Shown in pieces: positions 38,149 to 46,781 of a DNA stretch of 64,000 bases. Below the pieces are notes generated by a model. The model was given only the letters and a program-made list of their open reading frames with translations, searched no databases and was not told the origin of the DNA. The position numbers and the translations under genes were made by a program. Position 1 is the stretch's first letter. Each line of letters starts with the position of its first letter. The DNA lies in assembly GCF_004834005.1 (NCBI RefSeq), contig NZ_STFF01000003.1:868001-932000 (forward strand). Reading direction: 5' to 3'. The DNA is from Niastella caeni. Lineage in GTDB: Bacteria; Bacteroidota; Bacteroidia; Chitinophagales; Chitinophagaceae.

Positions 38149-39573
38149 ATGAAAAATTGCTTCCAGTCCCCTACAGGTAAGTTCATCTTTCTTGCCCTTA
38201 TTACTATTACTGCATTTAAAAATACTAATGCCCAGTTAATCGCCTTTCCTGGGGCCGAAGGCTATGGTAAATATGCAACCGGCGGGCGCGGCGGTAAAGT
38301 AGCCGCTGTTACCAATTTGCAGAATGATGGCCCTGGCAGTTTACGCCACGCATTGGCAGCTTACCCCGATGAACCATTGACGGTTGTGTTCCAGGTTTCA
38401 GGCATTATTGAATTGACATCGCCCTTGACGTTAAAAAGATCGAATGTGACCATTGCCGGACAAACCGCACCGGGCGATGGCATTTGCCTGAAGGGACATT
38501 CTTTTATTATCAATGGCGCCGGCAAAGGTGACAATAAAGGAAATATTATTATTCGCTACATCCGGTCGAGGCCCGGCAGTACGTTACGCACCGGAGTATA
38601 TGGGTTAGACATAGAGAACTGTCATGATATTATTATCGATCACTGTTCGTTCAGTTGGGCGAATGAAGAATGTGTAGCGGCATACGATGTAAAGAACATC
38701 ACCATTCAATGGTGTATTGTGAGTGAAGGGCTGTATGAAGCGGGGCACCACAAAGGACATCGGTCATACGGCGGCGTATGGGGCGGACAATACGCTTCCT
38801 ACCATCATAACCTGCTGGCTCATTTGAACAGCCGCACCGTACGGTTCAGCGGGGCACGGGCGCATGATACCATGGCGATCGTTGATTACCGCAACAATGT
38901 AATTTATAATTGGGGCAACAAAAACGCCTGCTATGGCGGCGACATAAAAATTCCCGGTGGTGTATCGAAGGTAAATATTGTGAACAATTATTATCAACCG
39001 GGGCCTGCCACTGCCGATACCCTGAGATTCGTGCATGCCCAGTACGCAAGAAATCCCGATAACCGGGTAGGCGAATGGTTCATCGCAGGCAATTACATGG
39101 CGGGCAACAGAGAGCTCACTCAAAATAACTGGCAGGGCGTTGATCTTACTGCATTGCCAGACAGTAGCCGTGCCAGGGCGAAATCAGATACTGTTTTTCC
39201 GGTAATGCGCATCATGAATAACCAGATTGCCAAGGAAGCATACAAAGCCGTACTGGCCGGCGCCGGCGCCACGTTGCCTAAAAGAGATTCTACCGATATC
39301 CGCATCATTTATGAAGTGGAACATAAAATTGCTTCGGGACAAGGCTCGTTTGGGAAAGCAGGGATTATTGACAGTCCGGCCGCTGTAGGTGGCTGGGCAA
39401 CGTATAAAAATGGTAAAGCATTACCCGACACCGATGGCGATGGGATGCCAGATGAGTGGGAGTTGAAGAATGAATTAAACCCCAAAGATGCATTTGATGG
39501 AAATGTGGTTAATGCTTCGGGATATACGAATCTGGAGGTTTATTTGAATAGTTTGGTGGCGAGTGGGAAGTAG
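38149..39573 (+). CDS. pectate lyase, PL1 family
   Basis: I start at ATG 38149 (MKNCFQSPTGKFIF, signal ending NTNAQ). A GTG start at 38128 is possible. The 474-residue lyase opens LIAFPGAEGYGKYATGGRGG and has NLQNDGPGSLRHAL, VTIAGQTAPGDGIC and IIIDHCSFSWANEE, the PL1 substrate/Ca2+ region. A C-terminal DTDGDGMPDEWELKNELNP matches the calcium-binding tail of the other PL1 at 24178. It is the only plus-strand enzyme of the locus, so it has its own promoter and can be controlled separately. The last codons (ASGK) and TAG stop lie in a GCGAGTGG repeat. Confidence 0.9.
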   Translation: MKNCFQSPTGKFIFLALITITAFKNTNAQLIAFPGAEGYGKYATGGRGGKVAAVTNLQNDGPGSLRHALAAYPDEPLTVVFQVSGIIELTSPLTLKRSNVTIAGQTAPGDGICLKGHSFIINGAGKGDNKGNIIIRYIRSRPGSTLRTGVYGLDIENCHDIIIDHCSFSWANEECVAAYDVKNITIQWCIVSEGLYEAGHHKGHRSYGGVWGGQYASYHHNLLAHLNSRTVRFSGARAHDTMAIVDYRNNVIYNWGNKNACYGGDIKIPGGVSKVNIVNNYYQPGPATADTLRFVHAQYARNPDNRVGEWFIAGNYMAGNRELTQNNWQGVDLTALPDSSRARAKSDTVFPVMRIMNNQIAKEAYKAVLAGAGATLPKRDSTDIRIIYEVEHKIASGQGSFGKAGIIDSPAAVGGWATYKNGKALPDTDGDGMPDEWELKNELNPKDAFDGNVVNASGYTNLEVYLNSLVASGK

Positions 39574-39720
39574 CGAGTGGCGAGTGGGAGTTTCAGGTTA
39601 CAGGTTACAGGTTGCAAGGAATACAGGTACCAGTTGCCGGGTGCCAGTTGCCGGGAAAACAAATACAGATACAAGTTACAAGGGAAGCAGTTGCAGGTTA
39701 CAGGTTACAGGGGAATGCAG
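39560..39720. repeat. composite 7-bp and 14-bp repeat region
   Basis: GCGAGTGG units cross the lyase stop, then CAGGTTACAGGTTACAGG (period 7), then CCAGTTGCCGGGTG repeated twice (period 14), then AAGTTACAAGG and another CAGGTTACAGGTTACAGG. Four different words of the same periodicity class follow one another here. The rest of the gap, 39721-39986, holds nothing I can identify. Confidence 0.6.
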
Positions 39721-39986
39721 TTACCGGGGTGGCACACCTGGCCATAATGAAAATAGATTGTATGAATAATTTATAATTTGAATACTAGTACATACGCTTC
39801 CGTTAGCATTGCATCGACGAGCCTTTTATTGCACATTTATACCCCAAATGACGCGTCTACCTAAAAATATGGATAGTATTGGTTACAAAAAGAACAGGAT
39901 AGTCCATTAATATTTGACCATAACATCTAACAACTTAATTACCCAGAAATGATATTTCCGGATGTCAAATTAGAAGAGACATCTCC

Positions 39987-40601
39987 TTACTTTGTTCCAA
40001 GGCCTATAGAATCAATTATGCAATTTCCCTGTTGCACCTGTACAGTAAAAAATAAAGTATTTTCAGGCAAAACAAGTTTTACCTGATTCGGGGCGATGAA
40101 TGCTGTTTTTGAAGATTTATAATGCGCTAAAAGTGATTCTGATTCCTGTGTCAGGAGTAAAAAATCGAATTCAAATCCTTCCGGCGGCCCATCATTTTGC
40201 TTGGTCTTGACGAGGTTTACATCTGCTCCTTTAAAATATTGAAGCGTTCTCTGTAAAAACCGCTCCGAAAAAAAGCCGGAAGCACGAAGCGTGGCCAGGT
40301 ATTTTTCTGCAGCATCGAAGTCTACCCTATATATAGCGTTTGCACTATCCCCTTTCAAACTTACTACTGCATCCTGCATGGGATTCACTATTTCATAGTT
40401 CGTTTTATACCATTTTAAAAACGCCATAATAGTATTGGTACAGTCGGGAGAAATTTGATTACTATCTTTTGTTAGCATATCGTTACTAACAGCAGAAGAA
40501 TCCCTGCCAATACTATTACTACTGCTGCTCTGATTGCTTTCATTGTTGCAGGCAAAAGAAAAAAGTGCCAGGAATAGCAAAACAATACAGTTTTTATTCA
40601 T
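39987..40601 (-). CDS. DUF3828-like lipoprotein of unknown function
   Basis: The 204-residue lipoprotein has the lipobox LFSFACNNE, a Ser/Asn-rich linker, then a compact domain: TIMAFLKWYKTNYEIVNPM, YRVDFDAAEKYLATLRASGF and FFSERFLQRTLQYFKG. The arrangement resembles DUF3828-type proteins. No catalytic motif is visible. It lies at the edge of a decayed RHS island and might be an immunity protein, but nothing proves that. Confidence 0.6.
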   Translation of the reverse strand: MNKNCIVLLFLALFSFACNNESNQSSSSNSIGRDSSAVSNDMLTKDSNQISPDCTNTIMAFLKWYKTNYEIVNPMQDAVVSLKGDSANAIYRVDFDAAEKYLATLRASGFFSERFLQRTLQYFKGADVNLVKTKQNDGPPEGFEFDFLLLTQESESLLAHYKSSKTAFIAPNQVKLVLPENTLFFTVQVQQGNCIIDSIGLGTK

Positions 40602-40675
40602 ACAGATTAAGTTTTAGCGTTCAGGGTGAACCTGTGAAACGGCATATGTTCTACCGTTATAATTTGTTGTTCCGG

Positions 40676-41032
40676 TCAAACTGAAATTTCGCTGCAAATA
40701 TAATCTATTAAATTACCTTTGTCATCTGTGTAATATGCTTTAACTGCATCGCCGGCACCAACAATAATGTCAAAACTTTTTTGCCTGTCCTCAGGGATAA
40801 TTGTATAGGAGTTCGTCTTGCTTCCATCGTCCACCCGATGTATTTGTGCTCCAGCCGCATTCCAAAATATACTGGTATCACCTAAAAAATCTGAATATAA
40901 TATCGGATTATTGCCCATTGCAGCATATGGGTTTTCATAATCAGTTGGCTTCGGATCTATCTGGAACCATCTACTGCAAAAAATGCCTGAACTCCACCTA
41001 CAATAAGATCCGCAGTATGATGATTCTTCCAA
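40676..41032 (-). pseudogene. RHS-core C-terminal fragment
   Basis: The frame contains RWFQIDPKPTDYENPYAAMG and NNPILYSDFLGD, the conserved end of RHS-repeat-associated core domains. A short variable tip follows (about 70 residues, ending YICSEISV). In intact RHS proteins this tip is the toxin or effector. Sequence before the core (MEESSYCGSYCRWSSG) does not look like RHS and no start is convincing, so this is a remnant. The matching N-terminal piece lies at 42126-42662. Confidence 0.7.
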
Positions 41033-41078
41033 CCATTAACCGCTCCATCAACCCATCAAGGACAGTCAGTCCCATTGA

Positions 41079-41195
41079 TGCCACACGCAATTCCGTAAAA
41101 TAGAAAAACTCCCTGACGATAAAAAGAAGCTTGTTAAAGAATTTCCCGATGCATTTAAATTCAAAGCCGATTTGCAAAAGCAATTAGCCTCATAA
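41079..41195 (+). pseudogene. small C-terminal gene remnant
   Basis: A 38-codon open tail without a start encodes IEKLPDDKKKLVKEFPDAF and ends QKQLAS. The Lys-rich, clearly protein-like composition suggests the end of a lost plus-strand gene, possibly an immunity or helix-turn-helix partner. Low confidence. Confidence 0.3.
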
Positions 41196-41233
41196 ATAAA
41201 GAGGTGGTATCAAAAGTTTGATGCGGCATACAT

Positions 41234-41267
41234 AAAAAAATCGGAGCCAGACAGCTCCGATTTTTTA
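41234..41267. terminator. bidirectional hairpin terminator
   Basis: AAAAAAATCGGAGC, loop CAGACA, then GCTCCGATTTTTT form a perfect stem with T-tracts on both strands. It ends the minus-strand fragment at 41279 and the plus-strand remnant at 41195. Confidence 0.85.
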
Positions 41268-41278
41268 TGTGATGTCGA

Positions 41279-41502
41279 TTATTTGATTCTTGGTTTGAAC
41301 CAAATCGTATCGCTCATAGGATTTTTACTTCTGATGGAATCCAACCCGCCTTTAAAAACATAATACTGTTTCGAAACCTTCGCTATCTGCACTACACTGA
41401 CATGTGCATTGTAAAAAGCCTTTTCGTCATCAGAGATCGGTCCGCTTTTCCGGATAAATTTTAAACTAAACTCACAATCAGCGGTCTTTGAACATATCCC
41501 AA
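41279..41502 (-). pseudogene. C-terminal fragment in frame behind a stop
   Basis: After the stop of the gene at 41503 the same frame stays open for 73 codons and reads like protein (SGPISDDEKAFYNAHVSVVQ, MSDTIWFKPRIK), then ends just before the terminator. No ATG, GTG or TTG is well placed. It may be the end of a second small gene or of a longer version of its neighbour cut by a nonsense change. Confidence 0.4.
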
Positions 41503-42009
41503 TTATTTACTTTTATTGTAGATGATCTTATTTATAAATCGTAATCCATCACCGAATTCCATTGGTTGTATCCGTAAGTATTGCAGTTGTCGGGTAGTTT
41601 TATCATTTTCATATTCTTGGGATGTCATCAAATCCATTGATTCATCAAAAGGTCGATTATCTATTCCAAACTCCCATGTATGGTTTTGAGCAGGGAACAG
41701 CATTTTTTTACTAATCCTGTTAAAGGACAAAGAATACTCTCTATACTTGAAAATAATTGAATAGTCTAACAAATCTTTTATTTCTGGTACCAAAATAGAA
41801 TGACCTTTAATTTTGGCTTTTATCGTATCGTCATGGTGGACAATAGTAAAACTAAACCGATTGTCAATCTTTTTTTCCTTCCCATCCACAAAAAAAGATA
41901 CGTAAAATATATTTCGACTACTTGTATTTACCTTTTTGCCGACAGACTGAGAAAGACAATGGCAACTACAAAACACTATTGACACAAGAATTAATGTTTT
42001 TAAACTCAT
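41503..42009 (-). CDS. hypothetical exported protein
   Basis: The 168-residue protein begins MSLKTLILVSIVFCSCHC, a signal or lipoprotein signal. The mature part (YVSFFVDGKEKKIDNRFSFT, LLDYSIIFKYREYSLSFNR, TRQLQYLRIQPMEFGDG) matches no family I know. The ATG follows the stop of an RHS-like fragment by one base, a typical position for an immunity or accessory gene after a polymorphic toxin. That role is speculation. Confidence 0.55.
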   Translation of the reverse strand: MSLKTLILVSIVFCSCHCLSQSVGKKVNTSSRNIFYVSFFVDGKEKKIDNRFSFTIVHHDDTIKAKIKGHSILVPEIKDLLDYSIIFKYREYSLSFNRISKKMLFPAQNHTWEFGIDNRPFDESMDLMTSQEYENDKTTRQLQYLRIQPMEFGDGLRFINKIIYNKSK

Positions 42010-42010
42010 A

Positions 42011-42136
42011 TTACTCTGCTTTGTAATTTAAAAATATATTAAGTGGTACGGTAGCAATAGTTTGACCATCGCCATTTACATTTTTGTAGATGTAAACTTT
42101 ATTATACTCAGGGCTCAACACATAATTATTTCCTTT
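42011..42136 (-). pseudogene. short tip fragment after RHS N-terminus
   Basis: In a different frame from the RHS-like gene upstream, an open tail encodes GNNYVLSPEYNKVYIYKN and ends FLNYKAE. A frame change near 42130 would join it to the upstream protein. It is likely a remnant of the C-terminal end of the RHS-like gene. Confidence 0.35.
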
Positions 42137-42662
42137 GATTTACCGGCGAAAGTGTCCGGTCCAGTATGAACTTCCCTGAATAACCCATAAAATTGAATGA
42201 GAATTGATCAGGCTGCGCATCTGTATTTTTTTCATAATCAAGATCGGACCGGGCTTCCTTTAAAAATTCATTAAACTCAGGATTGTTATTACTGATTCTC
42301 TTGGGTGGCAAAGTTCTGGTCCCTCTTTCATCCGGGATATCATAAATAACACGCGAGATCATTCCCCCGGCAATTAACGCCCACCCACATCCCACTTGCG
42401 ATGTATATTCATCCACCTTAAAACCGCTGCTGCTATAGCTTAATGCTACGCCAATATCATGGCCTGCCACTTTTAAACTATAAACAGGAACGCTCACCGA
42501 TGCCGCGCCTGTTACCAGGTTGGGGGTTAAGCCGCCGTAAGCTCCCAAAGAAGCCGCATTGGGCGAAGGCGGTATAACATCGATCTTATTACTATAATCC
42601 TGGGCGCCAGCCTGCATTACAGCCAACAGGAGTTGTGCAACAAAAAAGGCCTTTTTTGTCAT
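42126..42662 (-). pseudogene. N-terminal fragment of RHS/SpvB-like secreted protein
   Basis: The 178-codon frame starts with a signal peptide (ending QAGAQ). It continues with the conserved opening of large Bacteroidota RHS proteins: IPPSPNAASLGAYGGLTP, VPVYSLKVAGHDIGVALSYS, VDEYTSQVGCGWALIAGG. Intact homologues run to roughly a thousand residues or more, and this one stops right after GYSGKFILDR. Together with the core fragment at 40676 it marks an RHS gene whose middle has been lost. Confidence 0.7.
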
Positions 42663-42949
42663 AATTATTTCTTGCTTAAGTAAACAGTATGCTTAATTAA
42701 CTGGAGTATGTTATTCCGGACTTTGGGTGAAGATGTTCCCGAATCCTGTTCGAGGGAAACTTGTATAAAGGCATAGGCATGCCAGATAGAACTATTGGCA
42801 ATAGGTTATTTCTCATGTGAAAGTTTAGGGTTATTAGTATCCTTTAGTGTGCGCTAATATAAATACTTTTTAGTATTCACCTGATTTTTAACAGATGCGC
42901 ATTTTTATAAATACGTATGAAGCTAAGATCAATATACAAGCGTATAACC

Positions 42950-45900
42950 CTACTGCACATCCACTCCCCCAATGGCCACCCCCTCCGCATCAGTAGCGGT
43001 TATACGTACAGTATACTTTCCGGCATTGATCATGGAGCCGGTGGTTGTGGTGATATAATTCCATTTTCCTTCGCGGGTATTCGTAAATTCCATGGGCTCG
43101 GTTTTCATCACGGTACCATCCGCAGCAATCAATTGCCAACTGGCTTTGCGTGGTGCAGTGCCCTGATAAAAATACCGGAACGTAAGCGAATACACATCGC
43201 CTACGCCTGTATTGATGGTCAGATCAACCTGGGCGCCGGCAGGTTTGGTAAATACCACTGCTTCCCGTTTATTGATGGTTTGTTTGGTGGTTCCTTCACC
43301 CTTTGTTACGGCCTGGTCCATTTTATAACTGGTGGTAGGTTTCTGATCGAAAGGAGGTTGCAAGGTGGTGACGGGCGTAACGATAACGGAATACACACCC
43401 CCCTGGCCCCCTAAAGGGGGAGAGGAAATTCCAGCAGTGCCATTACTGCCTATTGCCACTGTTGCGTTTGCATTAAAACGTTTGCGATATAACCTGAAAT
43501 TTCCTGATGCCGTGTTCTGCAACGTAGTTTTCGTATCCTCATAATCTTTTAACCACTCCGGTAATTGCAGCGTGGTATCCATTGCTATAAACACATCGGC
43601 GGCAGCAGTGAGCGTAAAGGATAATTCATCTGCAGCACTTCTACCAGGCATCTGTATCCACTCAGCACCATACAAGGTCGGTGGCAGTGCGGTAAATGCA
43701 ATGTTGCTGTCAGTATATTGTTTATCTCCTGTGTTCAACCAGGTTTGCGCTTTTACTTTTTGGGCTAATGCAGGATCAGTTACAACCAAATTGCCAATCA
43801 GCGCAGGTGATGGCAAAGCCGCTTTTGCCTGCTGATTGGTTGTTGCAATAGCAATGGCTGAAATAATGGCTTGTCCGGCTGCAATACGTGGAAATGAAAT
43901 AGATAATTGTCCACCCGTAACATGCACATTCACTACTTCTTTCAATGCGCGATCATGATCCACTTTCGCCCATATATCGAGGTTCTTTATAACCGTCTTA
44001 TCATTGATGGCTACATCAAACACCCGCCAGCCTTTACAATTCATGCCACCGCCGGTTCCCCACCAGGGTTCTGTAAAATATAATTCTACCCGGTAATCGC
44101 CATCCGGCACCGGAAACTCATAGCGCAGTTGCTGCAGGCCATACCGGAAAGTCTGGAACAATGGCCAATCGACCGTACCCGCAATGGGATCATAAGTTTG
44201 GCGCTGACTCGCAAAGAATGCCGGCATGCCCGGAAATTGTTTTGTCCAGGAAACAGCCCCCCAGGTGTCTGATGATTTTCTTTCGCGATCAGCCAGCCAG
44301 GTATTGCCATTACTGTCTTTGTAATCGGGGCCACCGCAATTGACGCGGTATAGATACCCCCCCGGCCCCCCTGAAGGGGGGAGAATGCTCCCTCTAGTTC
44401 CCCCGCCAGTTGGCAGGCGGGAATTAACATCTTTATAAAAAGCATCAAAGTGCGGAGCCTTCGGCAAATGATGTAATACAATATAATCTACCGCCACTCT
44501 TTTCCCATTAACATACCCTGCTGCATACAATACATTGTAATTGATATTAACGCCGTCCCACTGAAAATGGGTACCGACGCCATTGCGGGTACGTTTACCT
44601 AACGACATACCATTTACATCATTGAACAACTCCACTTCATCGCAATTGGAGTAAACGACAATCCCGTCTTTTTTACCAGGTGTTGCCCAGCGGCCGGGCC
44701 AGGTATGCGAAGCAATGTACACCATGGGCGATGTTTCCTTTGGCGCATAGTTGGCGCGGAACATATAAAATACATCCAACGGTTCTTCCCAGGGCGTTAA
44801 TAAGCCTTTATAGTTCACCGGCCCTATGCGGTCCAGCTCACGGTACCCTTCCCCACTCTGCACCCGACCGGGATTATCGTGTGAGGTATACAACCAGAAA
44901 AAGTGACCGCAGGTACTGTCCTTAACGGACTCCGCCAACCGCACTTTTGTTTCCATCAGTTGCGTCATGCGGTCTTCACTGAGCGCACCGTTCTGCGCAA
45001 AACCACCTTCGGTATGCAGATCAAGCGTACGCCAGGCGCCGTATTCGCCGATCAATTGCTGGCGAATGACATCTTTGTCGTATATGGCGGGATTGCCGCC
45101 ATAAGTACCCGTCCAGTTCTGCGGCACGTCCCAATCAGTTCCTTCGCCGCCGTTGCAGGTAGTTACTTTTCGTTGGTACGAGGTCGTAGGATCAAGTTCA
45201 CGAATGAGCTCAGTGCAATCCCGGGCAAAATCTTCAGGGATCTTGCTTTCATTCTGCAAACCCCATAATACCAGGGACGGACTATTACGACGTTCTATCA
45301 CCCACTCTTTCAGCAAGGTTTTGAAGTTCTTTTTAAACTCAGGCGTGTTGTACCACACGTGAGCGGAGAGCTGCGTCCACCAAAGGATGCCCATGCTATC
45401 GAGCAAATATTGATAGCGCAGATTATGCGGCTGGTGCGCATCGCGGAAAGCATTGAAGCCGGCCGCTTTAATTTGCTGTACGCGGGCTTTAACAGCCACA
45501 TCGCTAAAGGCATGGCTGTTGCCGATCAAATGTTCATACTCGGCAATCCCGTTAATGAAGACCGGTTTGCCGTTCAGGAAGAATTGTTTGGAAGCGCCCG
45601 CTCTGCCAATGGGCCAGCTTATCCATCGAATGCCATAAGGCGTTTCTTCAACATCGATCACTTTACCATTCTCTACTACTTCCGTCACCAGCGTATAACA
45701 ATACGGATCGCTCAACGACCACAAATGCGGCGATTTGATCCCGGGAAGGTGTTGTTTTGTAACCACCACACTACCGGGCTTCAGCATACTTTTTGAAGTT
45801 ATTCCCGCCACTAATTGCCGCGCTTTGTTCAACAGGCGTTGCGTAACAGTAATGGTAACGGGTTTATTGTTGTAATTTTTAATTGTTGTTGCCAGGTGCA

Positions 45901-46576
45901 GCTTCGCCGACATTTCCGACAACGCCGAATCGCTCCAGATATGCACGCCAAACGGTTCTACCCGAACTGCATTCGTCGTAATCAAATGCACCGGGCGGAA
46001 AATACCCATAGGTTGAGAGCCTTCGCTAAAACCCCGTTCATCGGAGCAACCGCCGCAAACCCAGGGCAGGTTATTGATATTGGCCGGATGATCGGCCCGC
46101 ACGGCTAACAGGTTCGGCTGGTTGTTATCAACGATAAGGTCAGTAACATCCAGCGTAAATGTGGTTCTGCCACCGGCATGCTCACCTGCTTTTTTGCCAT
46201 TAACCCAAACGGTAGCAAAAGAGCCCACCCCTTCAAACCATAAAAAATAGCGCTTGTTCTTTTCTTTACGCAACACAGAAAAATTCCTGCGATACCAGGC
46301 ATAACCGTGCCGGTTACCATGGTGAAAGCGGCGGTACCCTTCGTATGCATCCCAGTTGTGCGGTACGCTTACAGCTTGCCAGCCGGCCGTATTGAAAGCA
46401 GGATCCTCAAACCCATCATATGCATGAAGGTTGCTGTCGTTGGCAATGGATTGCCAGTAATTATTTAATAAAATGTCGTGCCGTAATGAAGACATCTGCG
46501 CCCATACACCTCCTGCATACACAAAAGCAAAAAGAAAAAGCAAGATTTTTATTGTGGTTCGGAACATAATATTCAA
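42950..46576 (-). CDS. GH2 hydrolase with malectin-like domain
   Basis: The 1208-residue exported enzyme has a GH2 jelly-roll (VSVPHNWDAYEGYRRFHHGN, VWVNGKKAGEHAGG), an Ig-like domain and a TIM barrel (VFINGIAEYEHLIGNSHAF). The acid/base Glu is in WGLQNESKI and the probable nucleophile in LIGEYGAWR. A DUF4982-like segment follows, then a malectin-type sugar-binding domain (about 740-890, YRVNCGGPDYKDSNGN) and beta-rich C-terminal domains. It is longer than ordinary GH2 enzymes. Two in-frame stretches, RGSILPPSGGPGGYL (about 730) and SPPLGGQGGV (about 1052), are encoded by palindromic GC-rich repeats and look like insertions in linkers. Likely a beta-galactosidase or glucuronidase on a pectin branch. 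Confidence 0.85.
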   Translation of the reverse strand: MNIMFRTTIKILLFLFAFVYAGGVWAQMSSLRHDILLNNYWQSIANDSNLHAYDGFEDPAFNTAGWQAVSVPHNWDAYEGYRRFHHGNRHGYAWYRRNFSVLRKEKNKRYFLWFEGVGSFATVWVNGKKAGEHAGGRTTFTLDVTDLIVDNNQPNLLAVRADHPANINNLPWVCGGCSDERGFSEGSQPMGIFRPVHLITTNAVRVEPFGVHIWSDSALSEMSAKLHLATTIKNYNNKPVTITVTQRLLNKARQLVAGITSKSMLKPGSVVVTKQHLPGIKSPHLWSLSDPYCYTLVTEVVENGKVIDVEETPYGIRWISWPIGRAGASKQFFLNGKPVFINGIAEYEHLIGNSHAFSDVAVKARVQQIKAAGFNAFRDAHQPHNLRYQYLLDSMGILWWTQLSAHVWYNTPEFKKNFKTLLKEWVIERRNSPSLVLWGLQNESKIPEDFARDCTELIRELDPTTSYQRKVTTCNGGEGTDWDVPQNWTGTYGGNPAIYDKDVIRQQLIGEYGAWRTLDLHTEGGFAQNGALSEDRMTQLMETKVRLAESVKDSTCGHFFWLYTSHDNPGRVQSGEGYRELDRIGPVNYKGLLTPWEEPLDVFYMFRANYAPKETSPMVYIASHTWPGRWATPGKKDGIVVYSNCDEVELFNDVNGMSLGKRTRNGVGTHFQWDGVNINYNVLYAAGYVNGKRVAVDYIVLHHLPKAPHFDAFYKDVNSRLPTGGGTRGSILPPSGGPGGYLYRVNCGGPDYKDSNGNTWLADRERKSSDTWGAVSWTKQFPGMPAFFASQRQTYDPIAGTVDWPLFQTFRYGLQQLRYEFPVPDGDYRVELYFTEPWWGTGGGMNCKGWRVFDVAINDKTVIKNLDIWAKVDHDRALKEVVNVHVTGGQLSISFPRIAAGQAIISAIAIATTNQQAKAALPSPALIGNLVVTDPALAQKVKAQTWLNTGDKQYTDSNIAFTALPPTLYGAEWIQMPGRSAADELSFTLTAAADVFIAMDTTLQLPEWLKDYEDTKTTLQNTASGNFRLYRKRFNANATVAIGSNGTAGISSPPLGGQGGVYSVIVTPVTTLQPPFDQKPTTSYKMDQAVTKGEGTTKQTINKREAVVFTKPAGAQVDLTINTGVGDVYSLTFRYFYQGTAPRKASWQLIAADGTVMKTEPMEFTNTREGKWNYITTTTGSMINAGKYTVRITATDAEGVAIGGVDVQ
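43396..43422. repeat. in-frame palindromic repeat encoding PPLGGQGG
   Basis: CCCCCCTGGCCCCCTAAAGG and the following GGGAG can pair as C-run with G-run around CTAAAG. The element is translated on the minus strand inside the GH2 gene and adds a Gly/Pro-rich linker. Confidence 0.65.
44357..44421. repeat. two adjacent palindromic repeats inside the GH2 gene
   Basis: A C-run/G-run palindrome (CCCCGGCCCCCCTGAAGGGG) sits at 44357-44382. About 20 bases later CCCGCCAGTTGGCAGGCGGG is a second, near-perfect palindrome (44402-44421). Together they encode the linker from about residue 718 to 742, between the DUF4982-like and malectin-like parts. Confidence 0.65.
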
Positions 46577-46613
46577 TATTTATACATAACACCACTCTAC
46601 TTCTATTACGCCC

Positions 46614-46770
46614 ATCCTTCGACTCCGCTCATCCTTCGACTCCGCCCATCCTTCGACTCCGCTCATCCTTCGACTCCGCCCATCCTTCGACTCCGCTCAT
46701 CCTTCGACTCCGCTCATCCTTCGACTCCGCTCAGGATTATCGCATGAATCCCCTTCGACTTCGCTCAGGG
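46614..46770. repeat. seven 17-bp tandem repeats plus terminal palindrome
   Basis: Seven head-to-tail copies of ATCCTTCGACTCCGCTC (third-last base C in two of them) run from 46614 to 46732. The last is completed by AGGAT, which pairs with ATCCT. At 46750-46770 one CCCCTTCGACTTCGCTCAGGG follows. The array looks like an expansion of the palindromic element found at 4352 and 37964. It lies upstream of the GH2-malectin gene and downstream of GH95. Confidence 0.75.
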
Positions 46771-46781
46771 TTCGTAACTGG

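Noticed and set aside
42917..43414. A 165-codon plus-strand frame antisense to the end of the GH2-malectin gene
   Set aside because: It contains the translated palindromic repeat and no recognisable domain. The minus-strand enzyme explains the region.
46614..46732. Possible CRISPR array
   Set aside because: The 17-bp units are directly adjacent without spacers and are palindrome-derived. No cas gene is nearby.
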